64,000 bases of DNA, from positions 502,810-566,809 of the forward strand of contig MSHJ01000009.1 in NCBI GenBank assembly GCA_001941065.1, written 5' to 3'. Made by a program: the position numbers and the translations under genes. The DNA comes from Alistipes sp. Zagget8 (GTDB lineage: Bacteria; Bacteroidota; Bacteroidia; Bacteroidales; Rikenellaceae). Positions 1 to 7,626 of this stretch are shown one piece after another (positions within the stretch are counted from its first letter, which is position 1; every line of letters begins with the position of its first letter). The notes under the pieces were generated by a model. The model made no database searches. It was not told the DNA's origin and worked only from the letters and a program-made list of their open reading frames with translations.

Positions 1-768
1 CACCGGCAGGTCGAACTCTCGGTCAAGGCGGGTCTCGTGACCACGAACGACCTGCTGCGCGTGGAGTTGCGTCAGCAGGAGATCGCCTCGAACCGCCTGA
101 AGGTCGAGAACGGGCTGAAGGTGTCGAAGATGCTGCTGGCCCAGCATATCGGCGTGGACTGGCACGGCTTCGATGTCGGGGATTCGGCCTTCGGGGAACC
201 CGAGGCGCCGGGGGCTTTCTATGTCTCGGTCGAGGAGGCGCTCGACCGCCGGGCCGAGTATCAGCTGGCCGAAAAGAATGTCGAGGCGCAGAAATACCAG
301 AAACGCATGGAGCGTGGCAAACGCCTGCCGACGGTGGGCGTGGGGGCTGGGTACCTCTATTATAATGTCACGGACAAGGACGTGGACGACGGACTGGTGT
401 TCGCGCAGGTTTCGGTGCCGATTTCCGACTGGTGGGGTGGCGCCCATGCGCTGAAGAAAGCCCGCATCCGCGAGCAGCAGGCCGAGAACGACCGGCTGCA
501 GGCCCGCGAGATGCTCGCCGTGGAGGTCGAGCGGACATGGAGCGAAGTGGTGGAGGCCTATGCGCAGATCGAACTGATGCGGCGCTCCGTAGCCTCGGCC
601 ACCGAGAACCTGCGGCAAAACCGGAATTTCTACCAGGCCGGAACGGCTCCGCTCACCGATCTGCTCGACGCCGAAACGCTCTACACCCAGAGCCGCAACA
701 ATTTCACCTCGGCCTGCGCCGCCTACCGCACCTCGCTGGCCAAATACATGCGTGTGACGGGCCGGTAA
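1..768 (+). CDS. TolC family outer membrane efflux protein (5' end outside window)
   Basis: The reading frame is open from base 1, so this is the C-terminal 255 residues of a longer protein. The sequence is a heptad-rich helical barrel: long amphipathic helices (RAEYQLAEKNVEAQ; RTWSEVVEAYAQIELMRRS) separated by short beta segments (VGVGAGYLYYNV, LVFAQVSVPI), and it ends in the typical TolC tail with NFYQAGTAPLTDLLDAETLY. TolC proteins form the outer membrane exit duct of tripartite drug, metal or type I export systems. The inner membrane and adaptor partners would lie upstream, outside the window. The stop is followed within 7 bases by a bidirectional terminator. The substrate cannot be told from sequence. 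Confidence 0.9.
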   Translation, partial: HRQVELSVKAGLVTTNDLLRVELRQQEIASNRLKVENGLKVSKMLLAQHIGVDWHGFDVGDSAFGEPEAPGAFYVSVEEALDRRAEYQLAEKNVEAQKYQKRMERGKRLPTVGVGAGYLYYNVTDKDVDDGLVFAQVSVPISDWWGGAHALKKARIREQQAENDRLQAREMLAVEVERTWSEVVEAYAQIELMRRSVASATENLRQNRNFYQAGTAPLTDLLDAETLYTQSRNNFTSACAAYRTSLAKYMRVTGR

Positions 769-775
769 AAAAATA

Positions 776-797
776 CCCGCCATCCGGCGGGTTTTTT
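776..797. terminator. Bidirectional rho-independent terminator
   Basis: A 6-bp stem CCCGCC/GGCGGG with a 4-base loop is followed by six T on the plus strand and preceded by a run of A. It can therefore serve both the TolC gene and the convergent acyltransferase. Confidence 0.85.
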
Positions 798-805
798 GTG
801 TCTGG

Positions 806-1960
806 TTACTCCACGAACCGCCGCGTCACGCGCCAGCGCTGCATGAGCCGCACCACGAGCCAGCTCGCGGCGAAGGCTCCGCAGGCGATCAGCGGAATGC
901 GCACCAGCGCCGGGAGTCCCGGAATCCGCTGCACGAGGTCGTAGCCTGCCTGTACGAAGATGAAATGGCAGAGGTAGATGCCGAACGTGGCGCCCGCCAG
1001 CCGCGAAAGCCATGCGCGGGGCCGTGCGGCGGCTTTCTGCACGAGGATAAAGACCGGGGCGGTCATCAGGAAGACGTTCACGCCGGCGAAATACCAGACG
1101 ATCTCCAGGTAGGCGTAGTTGCCCGGGAACGCTTTCTGCATCATCACATAGCCCACTCCCGTGACGAGGTAGCCGATAAGGAACGCCGGGATGCAGATTC
1201 CCAGCGTCTTGCGCCAGCTCCACGCGGGCGGGAATTTCACGAGGTAGAAGGCCAGCACGAGGTAGCCCGCGAAGCCCGAGACGTAGTAGAACGTGCCGAA
1301 TTCGTTCCAGTCGCAGACGCCGTAGAGGCCCATGTTGCCGTAATTGCCGGCATAGCCCAGCATCGGGGCCAGCATCTTCACGTAGGGCAGCAGCAGCGTC
1401 ACTCCCCAGATGCCGAGCACGATCCGCAGGTCGCGCTGCGAGGCCCGTTCGAGCCACGCGCTCAGGATCGGCAGGATGAAATAGAGTCCGAGGAGCATGT
1501 AGAGATACCAGAGCGGCGTGGTGTCGTAGGTGAAATTGAAAACGAAGGTCCACATCTTGCGGAGCGTGGCCTCGCCGGTGAACAGCGCGGGGTCGATCGA
1601 CGGACTGGCCGAGCCGACATAGCGCATGTAGAGGAAATAGAGCACGGGCAGCGCCAGCGACCAGAAGACGAGCGCCGCGAGAATGCGGCCGATACGCTTG
1701 CGGTAGAAGGTCCCGGCGTCGGTCCGCACGGGCAGCAACAGTACGCCCGACATCATCACGAAGAGCGGCACGCAGGCCCGGACGAGGCTTCCGGCCAGGG
1801 CTCCCTGCAGGAACGTCGCACGGTCGCTGTCGAACACGGCGACAAAGGCGTCGCAACTGTGTGAAAAGACCACCAGAAAGCACGCGATCACGCGCAGGAG
1901 GTCCACCCAGCCGATGCGTTCGCGGGCCGGGACGTTGAGGTCGGGAAGTCGGTTTTCCAT
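806..1960 (-). CDS. Acyltransferase 3 family integral membrane protein
   Basis: This is a 384-residue polytopic membrane protein. The acyltransferase-3 signature is at the N-terminus: RIGWVDLLRVIACFLVVFSH, where the motif Arg and the following His-containing helix are the expected catalytic region, then VRACVPLFVMMSGVLLL and about ten hydrophobic helices. Family members transfer O-acetyl or other acyl groups to exported sugars, peptidoglycan or lipids, so cell-surface glycan modification is the likely role. I start at the ATG at 1960 (MENRLPDLN), just before the signature. The frame stays open much further upstream, but that part has no family similarity and overlaps a terminator and the regulator gene. 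Confidence 0.85.
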   Translation of the reverse strand: MENRLPDLNVPARERIGWVDLLRVIACFLVVFSHSCDAFVAVFDSDRATFLQGALAGSLVRACVPLFVMMSGVLLLPVRTDAGTFYRKRIGRILAALVFWSLALPVLYFLYMRYVGSASPSIDPALFTGEATLRKMWTFVFNFTYDTTPLWYLYMLLGLYFILPILSAWLERASQRDLRIVLGIWGVTLLLPYVKMLAPMLGYAGNYGNMGLYGVCDWNEFGTFYYVSGFAGYLVLAFYLVKFPPAWSWRKTLGICIPAFLIGYLVTGVGYVMMQKAFPGNYAYLEIVWYFAGVNVFLMTAPVFILVQKAAARPRAWLSRLAGATFGIYLCHFIFVQAGYDLVQRIPGLPALVRIPLIACGAFAASWLVVRLMQRWRVTRRFVE

Positions 1961-2079
1961 GGTCGTTGGGGCTGAATTTCCTGCGAAGATAATAAAAAAA
2001 GTTCGGGCAGATTCGGGTTGCGTGCGGTTCGGCAAAACTTTTCCGGCGCCTGCGACCGTTTGCCGCCCTTCGGGGTATG

Positions 2080-2117
2080 AAAAAACGCACGGTTCCTTTC
2101 GGAAACCCTGCGCTTTT
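2080..2117 (-). terminator. Terminator of the GntR-type regulator gene
   Basis: The stem pairs AAAACGCACGGTTCC with GGAAACCCTGCGCTTTT, with two mismatches. Read leftwards it ends in six T. It lies 29 bases after the regulator's stop codon and 120 bases before the acyltransferase start, so it separates the two genes. Confidence 0.8.
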
Positions 2118-2145
2118 CTATGACCGGTTATCGCGGCGGCCGCGC

Positions 2146-3189
2146 CTAAAAGGTATTGCGGCGAATCATCTGAAAGTCGCACCTGATCTTGGCGGGCGAC
2201 TTGTCGAGGATCATCCGCGCCACCAGCACCCCCATCTGCCGGAAATCGGTCGAAATGGTCGTCAGGCCGTTGAGGATGATCTCGTTGATCGGCGATTCGT
2301 TGTAGGAGATGATGCTGATGTCGCGCCCTACCCGGTAGTTCCGTTCGCGGGCCCGGCGCACCAGCTCGATCAGCCCCAGGTCGTACTGGCTGTTGAGAAT
2401 CAGGTAGACCTCCTTTTCGCGGATGATTTCGGGGGTAATCTCCGTGTGGAACTCCACGGCTATCTCGTTGTCGCGGCAGAACCGCTCCACGGCCTTGCCC
2501 ACCGAGGCGTAATAGAGGCTCGAGGGAAGCGTCACGACGTTGAACCGGGAGCAGGTTTTGAGCTTTTTGAGCCCGTATCCCAGCCCTTCGTAGGCGTCGT
2601 TGGCGAAATCCTGGTAGACGGCACCGTAGTTGCCCGGAAGCTCCTTCATCCAATGGTCGACCTGAATCAGCTTGCGGTTGGGAATGCGTGTGAGTATCTT
2701 CAGCACCCGTTTCTGCGACGCCGCGTCGAGCGGGAAATGGGGAGTGATGACGTAGTAGTCGAACAAATCGAGGTTCTCCTCGACATAGTATTCCAGCAGG
2801 TCGACGTTCTGGTTATGGAGCCGGATGGTGATCTCTGCCGCGTCGCCGATCTCGTCGGCGAACGAGTTGAAAAGCACCTGCTTGTAGTTGCTCAGCTTGT
2901 CGAACAGCACGAGAATGCTCAGCTTTTCCGCCACTCCTGCCGCCGAAACGTAGAATCCTTTGCCCTGTTTGGCATCGATGTAACCTTTGTTCCGGAGTAT
3001 GGAATAGGCCTTCTTGACGGTCTCTTTCGAAATGTCGAGTACGGCCGAGAGCTCGTTCATCGACGGCAGCAGGCATCCCTCGGGATATTCGCCCTGACGC
3101 ACCAGCTCCTCCACCTGTCCCACGATCTGTTTGTAAACCGGGATTTGGCTCTCGTGGTCTATTTTAATCTTTTCCGGCATGTCTGTCAT
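2146..3189 (-). CDS. GntR-family transcriptional regulator with LacI-like sensor domain
   Basis: 347 residues. The N-terminal winged helix-turn-helix covers about residues 10-80 (IPVYKQIVGQVEELVRQGEY, LPSMNELSAVLDISKETVKK, GYIDAKQGKGFYV) and is a clear GntR DNA-binding domain. The rest (about 90-345) has the alternating strand/helix pattern of a periplasmic-binding or LacI sensor (LSILVLFD, YYVITPHFP, SIISYNESPINEI). This architecture is common in Bacteroides sugar regulators, including the fucose regulator FucR. It is divergent from the glycosidase-transporter-isomerase set and probably senses a sugar or sugar phosphate from that pathway. The shared operator-like elements near 3.25 and 21.58 kb are its likely targets (inferred). 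Confidence 0.9.
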   Translation of the reverse strand: MTDMPEKIKIDHESQIPVYKQIVGQVEELVRQGEYPEGCLLPSMNELSAVLDISKETVKKAYSILRNKGYIDAKQGKGFYVSAAGVAEKLSILVLFDKLSNYKQVLFNSFADEIGDAAEITIRLHNQNVDLLEYYVEENLDLFDYYVITPHFPLDAASQKRVLKILTRIPNRKLIQVDHWMKELPGNYGAVYQDFANDAYEGLGYGLKKLKTCSRFNVVTLPSSLYYASVGKAVERFCRDNEIAVEFHTEITPEIIREKEVYLILNSQYDLGLIELVRRARERNYRVGRDISIISYNESPINEIILNGLTTISTDFRQMGVLVARMILDKSPAKIRCDFQMIRRNTF

Positions 3190-3209
3190 TTAAAAAAATG
3201 AAATAAATA

Positions 3210-3239
3210 TTGGTTTGTATCAATTTTTGTGTATATTTG
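3210..3239 (+). promoter_or_regulatory. Promoter of the rightward glycosidase operon
   Basis: TTGG at 3210-3213, an 18-base spacer and TATATTTG at 3232-3239 match the Bacteroidetes -33/-7 form. The ACCACAC-rich operator-like sequence starts two bases after the -7 box, across the expected start of transcription. Confidence 0.7.
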
Positions 3240-3312
3240 CACCACACTACACAACACCAATCAGGGCAAGTACCACACCTCACAACTTTTATGTTGTGGT
3301 GACACAAATATA
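3240..3312. promoter_or_regulatory. Operator-like region with mirrored -7 boxes
   Basis: It begins CACCACACTACACAACACC after the rightward -7 box and ends with TGTTGTGGTGACA before CAAATATA (3305-3312). CAAATATA is a perfect -7 box (TATATTTG) for leftward transcription of the regulator. Both promoters are therefore followed by ACCACA sequences facing each other. The same arrangement recurs at 21540-21615. Binding by the adjacent GntR-type protein is inferred. Confidence 0.55.
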
Positions 3313-3340
3313 GGAAAAAAACCGCTAACCACTTTTAAAA

Positions 3341-4813
3341 ATGAAAAAAACTTTCTTTCTCAGCCTGTCCGGCCTTTTGCTCGCATCGACCGCCCCTGCA
3401 CAGCATTGGTCGCTGACCTGGAAAAAGATGCAGGCGGTCTCTCCCGGGCTTGAACAGATCGGTTCGGTGGCGACTGCTTCGTCGCGCGAACTGGCCAATC
3501 CGCGTTGGTCGGTGGGGTGCGAGTGCCTCGACCGCGAATATGCCGATTTCTCGGCTTACAAACCCTATGTGGGTGAGTTGGGCGTGGGTGCCGCGCGTAT
3601 CCAGAGCGGCTGGGCCCGCTGCGAACAGAAAAAAGGAAAATACGAATTCGGATGGCTCGACGAAGCGGTCGACGGACTCCGCGAACAGGGTATCCGTCCA
3701 TGGATGTGCCTGGCCTATGGAAATCCGGTTTACGGGGCGCAGAAGAGCCTGGGATCGCGCATATTCACCGATGAGGAGACGCTGCAGGCCTGGGAACGCT
3801 ATGTGACGGCTGTGGCGCGTCGTTACAAGGGGCGTGTCAGCGAGTGGGAGGTGTGGAACGAGCCGAACCTCCGCGGCGCCGACCAGTCTGCGGCCTATGC
3901 CGAACTGCTGATCCGCACGGCCGAAACGGTGCGCCGGGTCGATCCCGAAGCGGTCATCATCGGTTTCGGGCTTTCGCGCATGCCGGTCGGCTTTACGGGA
4001 CGGGTGCTGGACATCGTCCGCGAGCGCGGCAAACTGGGACTCATCGACTACGTGAGCTTCCACCCCTATCACGAAAATCCCGACGACGCCACGCCCGGCA
4101 TCGGGGCGCTGGCCGAACTGGTCGCCTCCTACGATCCGCGCATCCGCCTCTTCTCGGGCGAGAGCGGCTGCCCGGCGGTCCTCGAATGGGCCCATGCGCT
4201 GCGCTACCACGAGTGGAGCGAGTACAGCCAGGCCAAATGGGTCGCACGGCGTCTGGCCAACGATTTTGCGCTGGGCATCCGCTCGTCGATCTTCGCCATC
4301 GTCGACAACCAGTATCCCAACATGCTGCAGTCGTTCGGACTGCTGCGCACGAACCTGCTGAAACAGGTGGTCTACAAACGGCCGTCGTACCATGCCATGC
4401 AGCACATGGTCAACCTGCTGCACAGCGGGGTGAGGCCTTCGGGACACCCGGCGTTCACGGTCAATACGGCCCGCGAAATCGCCCTCGTGGGACTTTCGGA
4501 CGCCGACGACAAGTCGGTCGGCGTGATGTACTGGTACTCCGACCGGATTCCGGGCGACGAACTGGCCTGGGACCGGGTCGAAATGAGCGTCGAGGGGCTT
4601 TCGCTCAAAGACCCCGTGCTCGTGGATGCCGTCACGGGACGTGTCTACGACTTGCCGCAGCCTCACGGCAGCCGCGACGGAGGGCGCATGAAGCTGACCG
4701 GTTGCCCGGTGTGGGACGCCCCGATGCTGCTGATGGAGCGCAGCGCCGTGCCGTTCCGCGGAGAGGCTGCCGAGCGCAAGGCCGCCGGAACCAGTCAGGA
4801 TATGTTGTATTAA
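3341..4813 (+). CDS. Secreted clan GH-A-like glycoside hydrolase (GH39-like)
   Basis: 490 residues with a cleavable signal peptide (MKKTFFLSLSGLLLASTAPA|Q). The body is a (beta/alpha)8 barrel of clan GH-A type. It has WEVWNEPN with Glu174 as the likely acid/base, SFHPYHENP on strand 6, and FSGESGCPA with Glu274 as the likely nucleophile. The spacing of 100 residues suits retaining GH39/GH5-like enzymes. A short beta domain follows (from about residue 370). It is the first gene of a rightward operon ending in sugar metabolism, so it probably releases the imported sugar in the periplasm. The substrate cannot be told; the family assignment is tentative beyond clan level. Confidence 0.75.
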   Translation: MKKTFFLSLSGLLLASTAPAQHWSLTWKKMQAVSPGLEQIGSVATASSRELANPRWSVGCECLDREYADFSAYKPYVGELGVGAARIQSGWARCEQKKGKYEFGWLDEAVDGLREQGIRPWMCLAYGNPVYGAQKSLGSRIFTDEETLQAWERYVTAVARRYKGRVSEWEVWNEPNLRGADQSAAYAELLIRTAETVRRVDPEAVIIGFGLSRMPVGFTGRVLDIVRERGKLGLIDYVSFHPYHENPDDATPGIGALAELVASYDPRIRLFSGESGCPAVLEWAHALRYHEWSEYSQAKWVARRLANDFALGIRSSIFAIVDNQYPNMLQSFGLLRTNLLKQVVYKRPSYHAMQHMVNLLHSGVRPSGHPAFTVNTAREIALVGLSDADDKSVGVMYWYSDRIPGDELAWDRVEMSVEGLSLKDPVLVDAVTGRVYDLPQPHGSRDGGRMKLTGCPVWDAPMLLMERSAVPFRGEAAERKAAGTSQDMLY

Positions 4814-4817
4814 CCCG

Positions 4818-4880
4818 ACCTTTTCGATAAGCCGCGTGCAGAGCCGAACCTGATCGGGCTCTGCCGAGGTGAGAAAAGGT
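4818..4880 (+). promoter_or_regulatory. Long intercistronic hairpin between glycosidase and transporter genes
   Basis: An inner 8-bp stem GCAGAGCC (4838-4845) / GGCTCTGC (4857-4864) is enclosed by an outer perfect 8-bp stem ACCTTTTC (4818-4825) / GAAAAGGT (4873-4880). No T run follows, so mRNA stabilisation or differential expression is more likely than termination. Confidence 0.5.
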
Positions 4881-4903
4881 GCATAAAATGAACCTATAAC
4901 CCA

Positions 4904-6169
4904 ATGACAACCGCAACCGTCGGGAAGAAAAACCCGAAGTACAAATGGGAGGTGCTGGCCCTGCTGTGGGTCGCCTACCTTCTGAACCAGGCCGACCGTC
5001 AGGTCTTCAACGTGGTGCTTCCGCTCATCCGCGAGGACCTGGGTCTGAGCGATGTGGCCATCGGCTCCATCGCCACGGTCTTCAACCTTTTCTACGCCCT
5101 GCTCGTGCCCATCGGGGGACTCGTGGGCGACCGCTTCAGCCGGAAATGGATCGTCACGGGTAGCATCCTGTTCTGGAGTGTGGCCACGATGTTCACGGGC
5201 CTCTGCAACGGATTCGTGATGCTCGTGCTGATGCGCAGCGTCGCCACGGGCGGCGGCGAGGCCTTCTTCGGACCGGCGAACTATTCGCTGCTGGCGCAGT
5301 ACCACGACAAGACCCGGGCCTTCGCCATGTCGATCCACCAGACCGCCTATTACATCGGCATCATCATCAGCGGTTACGCCGCGGGATATATCGGACAGCT
5401 GTGGGGCTGGCGCAGCGCCTTCTACGTCTTCGGCGCCATCGGCGTCGTGCACGGCATCGTCATGGCCGTGCGGCTGAAGGACAAGAAAGAGCCGGCCGCC
5501 GTGGCCGCCGCGGAGGCTGCGGAGCCCAAGCCGCGGCTGATGGAGGGCTTCCGCATGGTCTTCACCACGCCGACGGCCCTGATTCTCACCATCTGCTTTT
5601 CGGGACTGATCTTCGTGCTGACGGGCTACCTCACGTGGATGCCCACCTATCTGTTCGAGAATTTCGGCATGGACCTCGCGGGCGCCGGATTCCACTCGAT
5701 GTTCTACACCCACTTGTTCGCCTTTGTCGGCGTGCTGCTGGCCGGACGCCTCTCGGACAAGCTGGGCAGCCTGCATCCCGCGTGGCGTATGGCCATGCAG
5801 GGCATCGGCCTGCTGGTCGCCGTGCCGTTCATCGTCCTGATGGGCAACTCGGCCACGCTGTGGGTCATCTACATCGGTTTTGCAGGATTCGGATTCGCCC
5901 GCGCGTTTTTCGACGCCAACACCTACACGGTGCTCTACGACGTCATTCCGCCCCGCTACCACTCGTCGGCTTCGGGCGTGATGATTATGACCGGATTCGC
6001 CATCGGCGCAATGGCTCCCCTGGTGCTCGGCGCCATGAAGCAGGTCGTCGGACTGTCGTCCGGCATCTCGATGCTGGCCATCGTCTGGCTCGTGTGCGGG
6101 GTGGTGATGCTCCTGGGAGCCAAATATTTCTATATGAAGGACTATAACAAAATCAGACATGAACAGTAA
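4904..6169 (+). CDS. MFS sugar/sugar-acid transporter
   Basis: 421 residues with 12 predicted membrane helices. The first loop carries the MFS motif DRFSRKW after helix 2, and the N-terminal half has the NQADRQVFNVVLPLIREDLGL pattern seen in the anion:cation symporter and Spinster-like branches. The protein moves a small solute across the inner membrane with a proton or sodium gradient. Its place between a secreted glycosidase and a sugar isomerase indicates import of the released sugar or sugar acid. Its stop codon overlaps the next gene's start by 11 bases (6159-6169), consistent with translational coupling. Confidence 0.9.
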   Translation: MTTATVGKKNPKYKWEVLALLWVAYLLNQADRQVFNVVLPLIREDLGLSDVAIGSIATVFNLFYALLVPIGGLVGDRFSRKWIVTGSILFWSVATMFTGLCNGFVMLVLMRSVATGGGEAFFGPANYSLLAQYHDKTRAFAMSIHQTAYYIGIIISGYAAGYIGQLWGWRSAFYVFGAIGVVHGIVMAVRLKDKKEPAAVAAAEAAEPKPRLMEGFRMVFTTPTALILTICFSGLIFVLTGYLTWMPTYLFENFGMDLAGAGFHSMFYTHLFAFVGVLLAGRLSDKLGSLHPAWRMAMQGIGLLVAVPFIVLMGNSATLWVIYIGFAGFGFARAFFDANTYTVLYDVIPPRYHSSASGVMIMTGFAIGAMAPLVLGAMKQVVGLSSGISMLAIVWLVCGVVMLLGAKYFYMKDYNKIRHEQ

Positions 6170-7601
6170 CCTGAAAACCAGAAAAGCGAAGGCGGGTCTG
6201 CTGCTGATCGCGTCGCCCCGCTTCAAGATGCTGGGCGAGGGACTCGAACGGGGTACCTATGCCGAGCGCAAGGACGCCGATGTGAAAAAGATACTCGCCA
6301 CGATGGAGTTCCTCGACGTCGTGTTCCCCGGGATCGTCTACGACAAGGAGGAGGCCATGAACGCCATGGACCATTTCTACATGGAGAAGGTCGATTTCGT
6401 GATCGCCGAGTTCCTCTCCTGGTCCGAGGATTTCGCGTGAATACGCTTCCTGCGGGATATGCCCGAGGTGCCGATTCTCTTCGTCAACGTCGCCAAAGAC
6501 CACGTTTCGTTCAAGGACACGCTGGACGAGGACGACTTTATCGACTACCTCTGCGCCGGCACGCTCGTCGGGTCGCTGGAGGCTTCCGGGTCGGTACCCC
6601 GCACGGGACGCCGCCACGTGAAGGTCGTGATGGGCTCGCGCGGGGAGGTCACCGAACAGGTCCGCCTCTTCGCTTCGGCGGCCCGTGCACGCGCCATTCT
6701 CCGCCAGTCGAACGTGGGGCTGCTGGCCAACTACAACGAGGCCATGTGGTCCACCTACATCGACCCTTACGATTTGTTCACCAAGCTGGGGCCCGAAATT
6801 CGCTTCCTGCCCTATTCGGTCTACGGCGACGTGATCGACGCGGTGAGCGACCAGGAGCTGAAAGCGTACTGCGATGAACTGACCTCGCGCTACAAGATGA
6901 TGGACGACGTGGCGCGCGACAAGTTCGAAGCCTCGGTGCGGGCCTCGATCGGCCTGCAGAAGATGGCCGAGCGGTCGGACATCGACGTGCTGGTCTTCAA
7001 CGACATAGACCGGGCCATGTTCGAACTGGTGGGCCTGCGTGCCGGGTTCTACCACCCGTGGTTCAACGACAACTGCTCGGTGCTGGTTCCCGAGGCCGAC
7101 ATCGGCGCGGGCCTCATCACCTACCTGCTGAAGCTGATTTCGGGCCGGAACGTCAATTTCCTCGAACCCTTCCACATCGAGTCCGACTACGGCACCTTCG
7201 CGGGCGGACACGCCGGACCGAACGACCACAACGACCCTGCCTGGCAGCAGAACGTGGTGATCGCCCGCGACGTGCGCTTCGCCAAGACCTCGTACAAGTA
7301 TGCCGGGGCGCCGTTTGCCTGGTACCGCATCTCTCCGGGGCGCAAGACCATGGCGCAGCTGGTGGAGTGCGACGGACGCTACAAGCTGGTCGCCACGCTG
7401 GTCGATTCGCTCGAGGGCGACCACATTCTGGCCACCTATTCGCACAGCATTTTCCGCCCGGTGGTCCCCGTCGAGCGGCTCTTCGAGGAGATCCTGAAGA
7501 TCGGCACCACACAGCATTTCGCCATTGTCGACGGCGACTACCTGCGCGAGCTGGGCATGCTGGCCGAAATCATGGACTTCGAATATCACGAAATCAAATA
7601 A
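6159..7601 (+). pseudogene. L-fucose/L-arabinose isomerase-like protein interrupted by an in-frame TGA
   Basis: Two ORFs in the same frame (6159-6440 and, from the first ATG, 6459-7601) are separated only by a TGA at 6438-6440. Read through, they give one 480-residue protein of the usual length for the L-fucose isomerase-like superfamily, with continuous sequence on both sides (FLSWSEDFA-stop-IRFLRDMPEVP). Trp (TGG) at the stop fits well, so a single G-to-A change is the simplest cause. The C-terminal part keeps the barrel-derived residues (EPFHIESDYGTFAGGHAGPN). Family members interconvert ketoses and aldoses with Mn2+. Flanking genes are intact, which suggests a recent mutation, a sequencing error or, less likely, recoding. 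Confidence 0.75.
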
Positions 7602-7626
7602 TTAACCCTATAAAATCGTATCTATC

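Noticed and set aside
806..2653. Acyltransferase fused to a 231-residue upstream extension
   Set aside because: The extension crosses the regulator's terminator and overlaps its coding region in another frame; the acyltransferase signature starts just after the ATG at 1960.
3335..6226. A 963-codon open frame on the minus strand
   Set aside because: It lies antisense to the glycosidase and transporter genes; the translation is His/Arg/Asp-rich with no domain.
6438..6440. Selenocysteine or genetic-code recoding at the internal TGA
   Set aside because: I see no convincing SECIS-like hairpin after it, Trp fits the position, and other genes in the window end with TGA (the oxidase at 13290, the EEP gene, recF). 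A point mutation or error is simpler.
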